Assembly: GCA_023614405.1 (NCBI GenBank)
Contig: JAJUPC010000228.1
Coordinates: forward strand, 1-64,000
Length of the DNA stretch: 64,000 nucleotides
Direction of reading: 5' to 3'
Source of the DNA: Avena insularis
Taxonomy: Eukaryota; Streptophyta; Magnoliopsida; Poales; Poaceae
Part shown: positions 52,501 to 63,726 of the stretch, in pieces
Numbering within the stretch: position 1 is the first letter of the stretch
How the letters are laid out: each line of letters opens with the position of its first letter
Notes under the pieces: model-generated
Told to the model about the DNA's origin: nothing
The model's database searches: none
The model's input: only the letters and a program-made list of their open reading frames with translations
Program-made: the position numbers and the translations under genes

Positions 52501-55500
52501 ACCACACATGGATCCAGTGTCATTGCATGTGTGTTCTTTTACTAACAACAACTGAGTCATTGCATGTGTTCTTTTCACATACCACATATGGATCCACAGT
52601 GTCATTGCAATGTGTTCTCTTTAGAGACCACACATGGATCCACCAGTGTCATTGCATGTGTGTTCTTTTTACTAACAACAACAAGTCATGAAATGTGTGT
52701 TCTTTTCACATACCACATATGGATCAACCAGTGTCATTGCATGTGTATTCTCTTTACAGACCACACATGGATCCACCAGTGTCATTGCATGTGTGCTCTT
52801 TTTACTAACAACAACAAGAGTCATTGCATGTGTGTTCTTTTCACAATCCACCTATGGATCCACCAGTGTCATTGCATGTGTGTTCTTTTTACTAACAACA
52901 ACCGAGTCATTGAAATGTGTGTTCTCTTGAGACCACATGGATCCACCAGTGTCATTGCATGTGTGTTCTTTTACTAACAACAACAAGAGTCATTGCATGT
53001 GTGTTCTTTTCACATACCACATATGGATCCACAGTGTCATTGCATGTGTGCTCTTTTCAGACCACACATGGATCCACTAGTGTCATTGCATGTGTGTTCT
53101 TTTTACTAACAACAACAGAGTCATTGCATGTGTGTTCTCTTGAGAGACCACACATGGATCCACCGTCATTGCATGTGTGTTCTTTTTACTAAGAACAACA
53201 AGAGTCACTGCATGTGTGTTCTCTTTAGAGACCACACATGGATCCACCAGTGTCATTGCATGTGTGCTCTTTTACTAACAACAATGGAGTCATTGCATGT
53301 GTTCTTTTCACATACCACATATGGATCCACAGTGTCATTGCATGTGTTCTTTTCTACCACATGGATCCACAGTGTCATTGCATGTGTGCTCTTTTTACTA
53401 ACAACAACAGTCATTGCATGTGTGTTCTCTTCAGAGACCACATGGATCCACAGTGTCATTGCATGTGTGTTCTTTTTACTAACAACAGAGTCATTGAAAT
53501 GTGTGTTCTCTTGAGACCACACATGGATCCACAGTGTCATTGCATGTGTGTTCTTTTTACTAACTACAACTAGAGTCATTGCATGTGGGTTCTTTTCACA
53601 TACCACATATGGATCCACCAGTCATTGAAATGTGTGTTTATCATTGCATGTGTTAACAGGTGAGTCATTGCATGTGTGTTCTCTCCAGACACCATACATG
53701 GATCCACCAGTGTCATTGCATGTGTGTTCTTTTTACTAACAACAACTTGAGTCATTGCATGTGTGTTCTCTTCACATACCACATATGGATCCACCAGTGT
53801 CATTGCATGTGTGTTATATTCATAGACCACACATGGATCCACAGTGTCATTGCATGTGTGTTCTTTTTACTAACAACAACCAGAGTCATTGAAATGTGTG
53901 TTCTCTTCAGAGACCACACATGGATCCACAGTGTCATTGCATGTGTGTTCTTTTTACTAACAACAACTGAGTCATTGCATGTGTGTTCTTTTCACATACC
54001 ACATATGGATCCACAGTGTCATTGCATGTGTGTTCTTTTCACAGACCACACATGGATCCACAGTGTCATTGCATGTGTGTTCTTTTTACTAACAACAACG
54101 GAGTCATTGCATGTGTGTTCTTTTCACATACCACATGGATCCTAGTGTCATTGCATGTGTGTTCTCTTGAGAGACCACATGGATCCACAGTGTCATTGCA
54201 TGTGTGTTCTTTTTACTAACAACAACGAGTCATTGCATGTGTGTTCTTTTCACATACCACATATGGATCCACAGTGTCATTGAAATGTGTGTTCTCTTCA
54301 GACCACACATGGATCCTGAGTGTCATTGCATGTGTGTTCTTTTTACTAACAACAACTAGAGTCATTGCATGTGTGTTCTTTTCACATACCACATATGGAT
54401 CCACCGGTGTCATTGCATGTGTGTTCTTCTTACTAACAACAGTGTCATTGCATGTGTGTTCTTTTCACATACATGGATCAGTGTCATTGAAATGTGTGTT
54501 CTCTTCAGAGACCACACATGGATCCACCAGTGTCATTGCATGTGTGCTCTTTTTAATAACAACAACAAGAGTAATTACATGTGTGTTCTTTTCACATACC
54601 ACATATGGATCCACCAGTGTCATTGCATGTGTGTTCTTTTCACAATCCACCTATGGATCCACTAGTGTCCTTGCATGTGTGCTCTTTTTACTAACAACAA
54701 CCAGAGTCATTGCTTGTGTGTTCTCTTCAAAGACCACACATGGATCCACCAGTGTCATTGCATGTGTGTTCTTTTTACTAACAACCAGAGTCATTGCATG
54801 TGTTCTCTTTAGAGACCACCCATGGATCCACCAGTGTCATTGCATGTGTGTTCTTTTTACTAACAACAACTGGAGTCATTGAAATGTGTGTTCTTTTCAC
54901 ATACCACATGCGGATCCACAGTGTCATTATATGTGTGTTCTCTTCACATGGATCCACCAGTGTCATTGCATGTGTGTTCTTTTCACAATCCACCTATGGA
55001 TCCACGAGTGTCATTGCATGTGTGCTCTTTTTACTAACAACAACTAGAGTCATTGCATGTGTGTTCTCTTCAGAGACCACACATGGATCCTGATGTCATT
55101 GCATGTGTGTTCTTTTTACTAACAACAAGAGTCATTGAAATGTGTGTTCTCTTGAGTCAGACATGGATCCACTAGTGTCATTGCATGTGTGTTCTCTTTC
55201 ACAACAACTATGGATCCACCGGTGTCATTGCATGTGTGTTCTTTTACTAACAACAACTTGAGTCATTGAAATGTGTGTTCTCTTTAGAGACCACAGTGTC
55301 ATTCATGTGTGTTCTCTTCAGAGACCACACATGGATCCTGATGTCATTGCATGTGTGCTCTTTTACGAACAACAACTGGAGTCATTGCATGTCTGTTCTT
55401 TTCACATACCACATATGGATCCACAAGTGTCATTGCATGTGTGTTCTTTTCACAATCCACCTATGGATCCACGAGTGTCATTGCATGTGTGTTCTTTTTA

Positions 55501-57771
55501 CTAACAACAACCAGAGTCATTGCATGTGTGTTCTTTTCACATACCACACATGGATCCTCTAGTGTCATTGCATGTGTGTTCTTTTAACAACAACGAGTCA
55601 TTGAAATGTGTGTTCTCTTGGAGACCACACATGGATCCACTGATGTCATTGCATGTGTGTTCTTTTTACTAACAACAACTGGAGTCATTGCATGTGTGTT
55701 CTTTTCACATACCACATATGGATCCACCAGTGTCATTGCATGTGTGTTCTTTTCACAATCCACCTATGGATCCACCAGTGTCATTGCATGTGTGTTATTT
55801 GAACAAGCCACCTATGGATCCACCAGTGTCATTGCTTGTGTGTTCTTTTTACAAACAACATGGATCCACATGTCATTGCATGTGTGTTCTCTTGAGAGAC
55901 CACACATGGATCCACCAGTGTCATTGCATGTGTGTTCTTTTTACTAACAACAACTAGAGTCATTGCATGTGTGTTCTTTTCACATACCACATATGGATCC
56001 ACCAGTGTCATTGCATGTGTGTTCTTTTCACAATCCACCTATGGATCCAGTGTCATTGCAGGTGTGCTCTTTTTACTAACAACACCAGAGTCATTGCATG
56101 TGTGTTCTTTTCACATACCACACATGGATCCACCAGTGTCATTGAAATGTGTGTTCTCTTTAGAGACCACACATGGATCCACCAGTGTCATTGCATGTGT
56201 GTTCATTTTACTAACAAAAACTAGAGTCACTGCATGTGTGTTCTTTTCACAATCCACCTTTGGATCCACTAGTGTCATTGCATGTGTGTTCTTTTTACTA
56301 ACAACAACCAGTCATTGCATGTGTGTTCTCTTGAGACCACATGGATCCACAGTGTCATTGCATATGTATTCTTTTTACTAACAACAACCAGATTCATTGC
56401 ATGTGTGTTATTTTTACATACCACATATGGATCCACTAGTGTCATTGCATGTGTGTTCTTTTCACAATCCACCTATGGATCCACCGGTATCATTGCATGT
56501 GTGTTCTTTTTACTACCAACAACTAGAGTCATTGCATGTGTGTTCTCTTCAGAGACCACACATGGATCCACCAGTGTCATTGCATGTGTGTTCTTTTTAC
56601 TAACAACAACTTGAGTCATTGCATGTGTGTTCTCTTCAAAGACCACACATGGATCCACCAGTGTCATTGCATGTGTGTTCTTTTTACTAACAACAACTGG
56701 AGTCATTGAAATGTGTGTTCTCTTCAGAGACCACACATGGATCCTGATGTCATTGCATGTGTGTTCTCTTTAGAGACCACACATGGATCCTGATGTCATT
56801 GCATGTGTGTTCTTTTTACTAACAACAACTGGAGTCATTGCATGTGTGTTCTTTTCACAATCCACATATGGATCCACAGTGTCATTGCATGTGTGCTCTT
56901 TTAACTAACAACACCTAGAGTCATTGCATGTGTGTTCTCTTCAGAGACCACACATGGATCCAGCAGTGTCATTGCATGTGTGTTCCTTTTACTAACTACA
57001 ACTCAAGTCATTGCATGTGTGGTATTTTCACATACCACATATGGATCCACTGGTGTCATTGCATGTGTGCTCTTTTCACAATCCACCTATGGATCCACCA
57101 GTGTCATTGCATGTGTGCTCTTTTTACTAACAACAGCCATAGTCATTGCATGTGTGTTCTCTTAAGAGACCACACATGGATCCACCAGTGTCATTGCATG
57201 TGTGTTCTTTTTACTAACAACAACCAGAGTCATTGAAATGTGTGTTCTCTTTAGAGACCACACATGGATCCACCAGTGTCATTGCATGTGTGTTCTTTTT
57301 ACTAACAACAGCTAGAGTCATTGCATGTGTGTTATTTTCACATACCACATATGGATCCACCAGTGTCATTGAATGTGTGTTCTTTTCACAATCCACCTAT
57401 GGATCCACCAGTGTCATTGCATGTGTGTTCTTTTTACTAACAACAACAACTAGAGTCATTGCATGTGTGTTCTTTTCACATACCACACATGGATCCTCTA
57501 GTGTCATTGCATGTGTGTTCTTTTTACTAACAACAACCAGAGTCATTGAAATGTGTGTTCTCTTCAGAGACCAGACATGGATCCACCAGTATCATTGCAT
57601 GTGTGTTCTTTTTACCAACATCAACTGGAGTCATTGCATCTGTGTTCTTTTCACATACCACATATGGATCCACCGATGTCATTGCACGTGTGTTCTTTTC
57701 ACAATCCACCTATGGATCCACCAGTGTCATTGCATGTGTGCTCTTTTTACTAACAACGACCAGAGTCATTG
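49583..57771. repeat. Loosely ordered right-hand domain of the array
   Basis: The last GTCATTTCATGACTATTC variant lies at about 49563-49582. To the right the TTTTCACATACC monomers carry the ordinary GTCATTGCATGTGTG core instead. Short losses are frequent: CCACAGTGTC for CCACCAGTGTC, GATCCTGATGTC, CCACCGTCATTG, and AACAACGAGTC. Monomer order is simpler and multi-kb duplications are not obvious. This is either a different amplification history near an array edge or poorly resolved consensus. Confidence 0.75.
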
Positions 57772-60220
57772 TGTAAGATCCCTCCTTATTAAAGGAAAAG
57801 ATCCCTGTGATTGCAATGCTAGTCCCTGGATCAATGCTAGCATCCACAGTTTAAGATGAAGTACACAGATACAAAGGTCGTTTATTACAGTCATTCCAGA
57901 GATAAAACATAGTCTTTTACAACTCATGGCCAAAGGCCTAATACAAGAGTTTATGGAATATGTAAATAAACATAAGTCTTCATCTTCATGTGCCACAGGC
58001 AAGCATGTTGAGTGTAGACTCATGACTCCTATTCATCATCAGAGTAACCTGCAACATCATAAGTTCTGACCACAAGGGTCAATACTTTGGAATAGTATTG
58101 GCAAGTGATACCTTAGTATATTTTAAGTGGACTATAATACTATATGCATTTGGCTGGTGGAGCTTAGGCTTGCATTGCTCAAAATAGATTTTTCCTTAAC
58201 TTTTTGAAAATACTAAATTTTGTTTGGCAAAAACACCCAAGGCATCTATCAATCAAAGACTCCAGATCCACTCAGGGCATCTACCAATCAATGACTGAAG
58301 ATCCTTTTAACCCTTGTTCACCCACAAGTTTTATTTAGAAATTGGAGTGATGAGATTCTTGAAGTTTCTATGTCTTGATGCTCAAATTGTCCTTTACCAG
58401 GGACATGGCTAAGTACTTAGGTTTTACACTCTGCAGAGGTGGTGCACTTTCCCCACAAGCCTTGGTTTCCCAAGACATGATCCTTCAGTAGCCTTTCCTT
58501 AGTCAAATGGATGCGTTCCAACCTATCATCCCATCTACCACCCACTGTCCAAGAGACTAAGTTCTAGCATCCTAAGATCATGGCATAGCCCATAATGCCA
58601 AGTGGTTGCACTTGAAGCTTCTCAACATTTGACATCTCAAATCTCTTTGTTTCCTGGGTGGCCATCCACAAGTGAGATACACTAAGGTAAACCATAAACA
58701 TGGGCCTTGTGAACCACTCAACCAAAAACCACCAAGCAAGTCCATTCCACCCAGGAGATTCATTAAGTTAGTTGTTTTATTAAATAAAACTCAAGTCCTT
58801 AGACTTAGAATAATTTTTCCATAGTGTATATATAAACCACCCTTGTTTTCTAGTAGCTAGGCTAAGCATGGCATGGCAACTTATCCTTAGGGAATTTTCC
58901 TAGCAACTCTAGCATTCTATTCTAAATAGGATTTCCCAACATCAATTGACAAAAGTAGCATGCAAAACCTAACAAAATATATCTAATGCATGTTTAAAAT
59001 ATAGGAATGGAATATTCATGAAGATATCACTTGCCTTGGTAGTGTGGAGAGTAGCACTCGTCACAATCACAATCACTAGCAAAATCTACACACAAAGTTA
59101 TAGCACACAATTACACACAAATATATACAAACAAAAATATTATGAATGCATGCATGCATGAATCTACCAAGTGATGATTTTTTGAAAACTCAACCAAACA
59201 AGTGCATGAATACAGAAACTAAACAAGTCACAAAATAGCCAAGACAACTTAAATAACCCTAAAACAAAATACTAAACTAAATCTATACTCAAAAGGCCTC
59301 AAACAAGTTTCTGTAATTTAAGCCAAACTAATGGTTACTATTTGCTAAACAAAAGGATAGGCAGAAAGGTCTTGTTTCTTGAATCCAACGGTATAAAGTT
59401 TGCAAAATTCTAACGTGGAATTCAAAAGATATAGGCATTTGAATTTGGATCAAATTTCTGGTTTTAAATCTATTTTCAGATCTAACCTAGCCACCCGTCA
59501 TGTTCTTATTACGTGCCGTTTACGCCTTTGGATCGAGCGATCTGAACGCTGGATCTAAATGAAATCTGGCGGCTCAGATCGCGTACCGCTTCGAGTTAAG
59601 TGGATCTATCCTAAGCGCTTCGATACTGATCTAACGGTGTTATTTCCTGGCCAAGCTGGCGGCGGGAGCGGCTACCGCGGCCAGGCTGTCGATCGATAGC
59701 GTTGCTTGGCGATGCACGAGGCAAGTGAACGAGTAGCTCACCGGGCTCGAAGTCCTGGCGATGCTCGTCGTACTGCGTGGTTGGTCAAGGCGCTCGAACG
59801 CAGCTGCGATTCCTCGCCGGAGTTAAATGGCGGCGTCGGGTGCGTCGGGTGGTCGTCGTGGGCGTCGTGGATCACCCCAAGGCAAGCGAGACACGGTTAG
59901 ATTCACGCAGTCGAGCGAGCCGTGTGCGTGAACTAGAAAGCGGGCGATGCGGTCTTACCACTAGAGTTCGCCGGAGTTGATGCGGGCGTCGGTGGCGACT
60001 ATCGGCGATATTGCCGAGCTACGGTCCATGCGAGCAAGCAAGCGTGTTAAAAGAAGCGCAGAGGCTCAGCGAATCAGTTTGCAAGATCGAGAAGCGAGGA
60101 GCTCTGGACTCACCGGAATCGCCGCGATGATCGTCGGAGGCAGCGGGTTTCGAAGGTAATGCTTTCGCGGCAGTGGCGCTCTGGGTTCGGGTTTGAGGAG
60201 AAGAGAGAGGCGGAGGGGTT

Positions 60221-60227
60221 CTTATAG
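60221..60227 (-). promoter_or_regulatory. TATA-like box in the 3' LTR of element B
   Basis: The minus strand reads GGCTATAAGAACCCCTCC, matching CTATAAG at 16498-16504 in element A within otherwise diverged sequence. That conservation is the main support. Confidence 0.5.
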
Positions 60228-60555
60228 CCTGGTCACGGCGAGAATTACTCGGCCAATAAATCGAATTGACGTCGCGAATTAAACACAAAAGCCCGCGTTG
60301 ATTTGGAGATGAGCAGATTCGTGCGGGTGGAGCAGCGGTGGCGTGGAGAAAGGCCGCTTGTCGGCGAGGTCGCGGAGTGCAGGTGGGGTCTGTCTGTCGA
60401 CTGACTTAGCGTCTGCTTGCGTGAGAAGGAAAAGGAGATCCCGGGTGGGCTTCTGGGCTTGATCATTCTTTGGCCCAGATTCTGGCCGCTCGGCCCTTTT
60501 CTTTTGAGAATTCCTTTTCTTTTTCTAATTCCATTTTCTGAATAGAATTTGATAT

Positions 60556-60577
60556 GAATTCAAATCCTTTTGAATTC
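60556..60577. promoter_or_regulatory. Inverted repeat in U3 (element B)
   Basis: This is the counterpart of 7383-7404 with one arm base changed (TTTTGAATTC instead of ATTTGAATTC), so the symmetry is slightly broken. Confidence 0.35.
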
Positions 60578-60974
60578 AAACTGCTTTGGGGATTTTTGCA
60601 GGGTTCTGTGGGTTTAAAAGCAGTCAGATGACCATGTGGTTACTAGCAAGGGCTTGGTCAAGCTTGGGTTTCAAAGTAAATGAGATTTGCTCTAGTTTGC
60701 AAATCTTTGAAATAGGGTTTTGAAACTATTTCTAAATTTTGAATCTTGGGTTAAAAGCTTCACCTAGCCTTTCCAACCATGGAGGCAAGCAAACAAGTTC
60801 ATAGACAATCAAATCCCAAAGGGTGATGGCCAATTGAGACAATTTGCCCACATGAAATCATAGCTCAAACTTCTGCCTCTAAATGATTTTGAGAAAAACC
60901 CTATATGAATGAATGATGCAAGGATGAAATGAATGAGTTTTTGAAACATGATTTTTGGGATGTTACAAATCTAA

Positions 60975-60982
60975 CCCCCTTT
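60975..60982 (-). other. Polypurine tract of element B
   Basis: The minus strand reads AAAGGGGG followed by TTAGATT and the LTR start TGTAACATCC, as in element A with one more base in the gap. Confidence 0.6.
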
Positions 60983-61245
60983 AAATGAATCTCGCCCTCG
61001 AGATTCGGATTAACTAACAAATAGGTGAGGTGGTCTTTAGAAGATCGTCTTCTCTTTCCCATGTTGCTTCTTCTTGAATGATGGTTCCATTGTACTTTGC
61101 AAAACTTGATGGTTTTTGTCCTTGTGACTCTTTCTGGTCTCAAGAATCTTGACAGCTTTTCTTCATAGGTGAGATCACTTTCTAGTTGAACTTCTTCCAA
61201 AGATATGGTATCCTTCAAAGATGTTTCTTCCATTTCGGGTGACAT
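60983..61245 (-). pseudogene. Chromodomain, frameshifted (element B)
   Basis: The open frame from 61245 begins MSPEMEETSLKDTISLEEVQ and keeps RVTRTKTIKFCKVQWNHHS of the chromodomain. The segment before it (EEKLSRFLRPE) and the part after WNHHS are shifted relative to element A. The normal closing helix is lost and the frame runs on into the LTR to 60901. The hairpin at 60987-61006 lies in this end. Confidence 0.8.
60987..61006. other. Perfect hairpin beside the polypurine tract (element B)
   Basis: The 20 bp are identical to 7816-7835 (8-bp stem, CCCT loop), retained although the overlapping chromodomain frame is broken here. Confidence 0.55.
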
Positions 61246-61809
61246 TTCTTGAGCTGGCTCACATGAAAAACATTATGGACCGGCTAATAGAGATCTTTGG
61301 ATTCGATTTCATATGCATCTTCTCCTTGCGACTTAGAATGTTGAATGGTCCCACATATCTTGGTGCCAACTTTCCTTTGACTCCAAATCTTTTTACTCCA
61401 CAGTAGTGATACTCTAAGATAAACTCTATCCCCAACTGAAGTGACTTCTCTCGCTTAGCATCTGCGTAGCTTTTACATTGAGGCGTGCTATCTTCAATCT
61501 GTCTCTAACCAATTTGACCTTTTCTTGGCGTCTTTGATAAGATCTGGTCCAAACAAACTTCTTTCTCCTACACCATTCCATAGCAATGGGGTGGTACACT
61601 TTCTTCAGTATAGAAACTCAAATGGTGCCATCCCAATACTAGATTGGTGACCGTTGTTGTAAGAAAACTTCTGCGTAAAGGCGACTTTCATCCCAACTTG
61701 CTCCATAGTCTAGGGCACATGCCCTCAACATGTCTTCAAGAATTTGATTAGTCCTTTCTGTTTGTCCATCAGTTTGAGGATGAAAGCAGTCTGAATTCCA
61801 ATCTCGTTC
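61246..61809 (-). pseudogene. Integrase C-terminal half, frameshifted (element B)
   Basis: This is equivalent to 8070-8639. The DNA for the catalytic-Glu motif region (GQTERT) is intact at about 61751-61772, unlike element A, but other indels on both sides put it out of frame with the integrase core. Pieces of the GMAPFEF region (about 61620-61640) and of the region leading to the chromodomain can be recognised. Confidence 0.8.
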
Positions 61810-62838
61810 CTAAAGATTCATGAAATTTGTCTCCAAAAGTGAGAAGTGAATTGAGTTCCTCTCGGACACAATACTCTTAGGTACACCGTGAAGGCATACA
61901 ATTCTGCTCATGTAGATTTTGGCTAACTTGGCACTTGTATAAGTTGTCTTTACGGGTATAAAATGAGCCACTTTAGTTAGGCGATCTACTACTACCCATA
62001 TGGAATCATACCCTGACCTGGTCCTTGGTAATCCGGTAATGAAATCCATACCAATATTTTCCCACTTCCATTCAGGAATAGGCATTGGTTGAAGCAAACC
62101 TGCTGGTTTCTGATGTTCCGCTTTCACTCTACTACACACATCACACAAGGCAATGTGTTCGGCGATGTCCCTTTTGAGATTGTTCCACCAAAATCTTTCT
62201 TTCATATCCATGTACATTTTGTTGTTTCCCGGGTGAATAGAATATGGAGAGTTATGGGCTTCTTGCAGAATCAGTTTCCGCATTTCCGGATCTTGTGGAA
62301 CACAAATACGTTTCTCGTGCCATAAAGTACCTTGTTCGTCCATATGGAAACTTTTAGCTTTCCCTTGGCTAATCCTTTCCTTGATCTCTTCGATCTCTTT
62401 ATCCGTCTTTTGGGCTTCTTTAATCTTATCCAATAGAGTGCGTTGAACATCCAAAGACATGAGATGTCCTTCCGGCACAATCTCCAACTTGAGTTCCTTG
62501 AATTGCTTGCACAAATCATCAGGCAATTCACCTTTGGTAAGACCATTTACAAACGCCTTACGACTTAGAGCATCTGCTACTACATTTGCTTTACCGGGGT
62601 GGTATTGCAAACTCAAGTCGTAATCCTTGATAAGTTCTAACCATCTCCTTTGTCTCATATTGATTTCCTTCTGGGTGAAGATATACTTCAAACTCTTATG
62701 ATCGGTGAATACTTCACAACGTTTTCCCAAAAGGTAATGTCTCCATGTTTTGAGTGCATGGACAACAGCGGCTAACTCTAAATCATGAGTAGGATAATTT
62801 ACTTCATGAGTTTTGAGTTGTCTCGAGGCATAAGCCAC
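61810..62838 (-). CDS. RNase H (partial) and integrase core of pol (element B)
   Basis: This open frame of 342 codons starts inside RNase H at [16 protein letters not shown]. The catalytic Glu, FTDHKSLKY and [10 protein letters not shown] motifs are present, but the first RNase H Asp lies upstream in another frame. The integrase HHCC region (ending [12 protein letters not shown]) and [12 protein letters not shown] with the first catalytic Asp are intact. At the second catalytic position the frame reads VSERNSIHF where VSDRG is normal, because two bases are missing; everything after that is out of frame. It is close to element A over the shared region. Confidence 0.92.
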   Translation of the reverse strand: MAYASRQLKTHEVNYPTHDLELAAVVHALKTWRHYLLGKRCEVFTDHKSLKYIFTQKEINMRQRRWLELIKDYDLSLQYHPGKANVVADALSRKAFVNGLTKGELPDDLCKQFKELKLEIVPEGHLMSLDVQRTLLDKIKEAQKTDKEIEEIKERISQGKAKSFHMDEQGTLWHEKRICVPQDPEMRKLILQEAHNSPYSIHPGNNKMYMDMKERFWWNNLKRDIAEHIALCDVCSRVKAEHQKPAGLLQPMPIPEWKWENIGMDFITGLPRTRSGYDSIWVVVDRLTKVAHFIPVKTTYTSAKLAKIYMSRIVCLHGVPKSIVSERNSIHFSLLETNFMNL

Positions 62839-63726
62839 AACTTTTCCGCCTTGTATAAAGTCTGGCTCCTAATCCACGATGCGAAGCATCACAATACACT
62901 GGAAATCCTTTTCCAAATCTGGTAAAACCGATCTTGGTGCTGACACAAGTCTCTTCTTTAGTTCTTGAAAGCTGAGTTCACATCCTTCAGACCAAGCAAA
63001 TTTCTTATCTTTCTTTAACAATTCCATCATTGGTTTAGCAACCTTAGAAAAATTTTCAATGAATCTTCTGTAGTAACCTGCTAAACCAAGGAAACTACGA
63101 ACCTCTTTTACGTTCTTAGGAGATTCCCATTCCGTCACGGTAGAAACTTTAGCGGGATCAAGCGCTACACCATCCTTTGTCATAACATGACCAAGAAATC
63201 CAACTTCCTCTAACCAAAACTCACACTTGCTGAATTTGGCATAAAGCTTATGTTCCCTTAGTTTCTCAAGTATCAAGCGTAGATGTCTTTCATGTTCTTC
63301 CTTGCTCTTGGAGTAGACTAAGATGTCATCGATGAAAACGACAACGAACTTGTCGAGAAATTCCATGAACACTTTGTTCATCATATTCATGAAGTATCTT
63401 TGGGCGTTGGTTAAACCAAAAGGCATCACGGTGTACTCATACAATCCATACCTTGTGGTGAATGCTGTTTTAGGTATGTCTTGCTCTCTTATCTTGAGTT
63501 GAAAATAGCGACCGAAGATCAATCTTGAGAACACACATGCTCCTTCTAGCTGATCAAACAAGTCATTTATTCTTGGCAAAGGATACTTGTTCTTGATGGT
63601 TACCTCGTTGAGAGAACGGTAATCTATGCATAACCTTTGAGTTCTCTCTCTTTTCTCTGAACAAAGCTGGAGCTCCCCAAGATGAAGAACTTGGCTGGAT
63701 GAATCCTTTACGCAATTGTTCTCCAA
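62839..63726 (-). CDS. Reverse transcriptase of pol (element B)
   Basis: An open frame of 285 codons occupies 62869-63726. [20 protein letters not shown] (Ala-Pro changed to Ala-Gln), the catalytic FIDD and [11 protein letters not shown] are present. The motif that normally reads [12 protein letters not shown] is [11 protein letters not shown], because of compensating small indels, so the first catalytic Asp is lost. The N-terminal codons up to [15 protein letters not shown] and the last ones after DLEKDF are in shifted frames, the latter running into RNase H (62839-62900). Confidence 0.9.

Larger units (their letters stand above)
17233..57771. repeat. Satellite array, main segment (about 40.5 kb)
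   Basis: The array continues uninterrupted in the same orientation up to element B. A typical higher-order unit reads in lengths 48, 49, 39, 48, 39, 48, 39 (310 bp). It starts with the GTCATTTCATGACTATTC variant and contains one copy of the GTCATTGAAATGTG form; units lacking one or more monomers give spacings near 270. GGATCC is present in most 48-bp monomers, so BamHI sites are often 87 bp apart. To about 49.6 kb the units are ordered and multi-kb duplications are evident; beyond that the order is looser. Open frames up to 263 codons arise because monomer lengths are multiples of three. I see no gene, RNA gene or other element inside. Confidence 0.95.
57772..60967 (-). repeat. 3' LTR of element B
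   Basis: This 3196-bp LTR starts TGTAAGATCC and ends GATGTTACA. It aligns along its length with both LTRs of element A but is more diverged, most in the GC-rich block (about 59500-60500). The TATA-like box (60221-60227) and the U3 inverted repeat (60556-60577) are retained. No gene is seen; short open frames within it are not conserved in all three LTRs. Confidence 0.93.

Noticed and set aside
17233..57771. Possible CRISPR-like array of regularly spaced repeats
   Set aside because: The spacers are themselves repeats of a few types, the context is a plant genome, and there are no cas genes.
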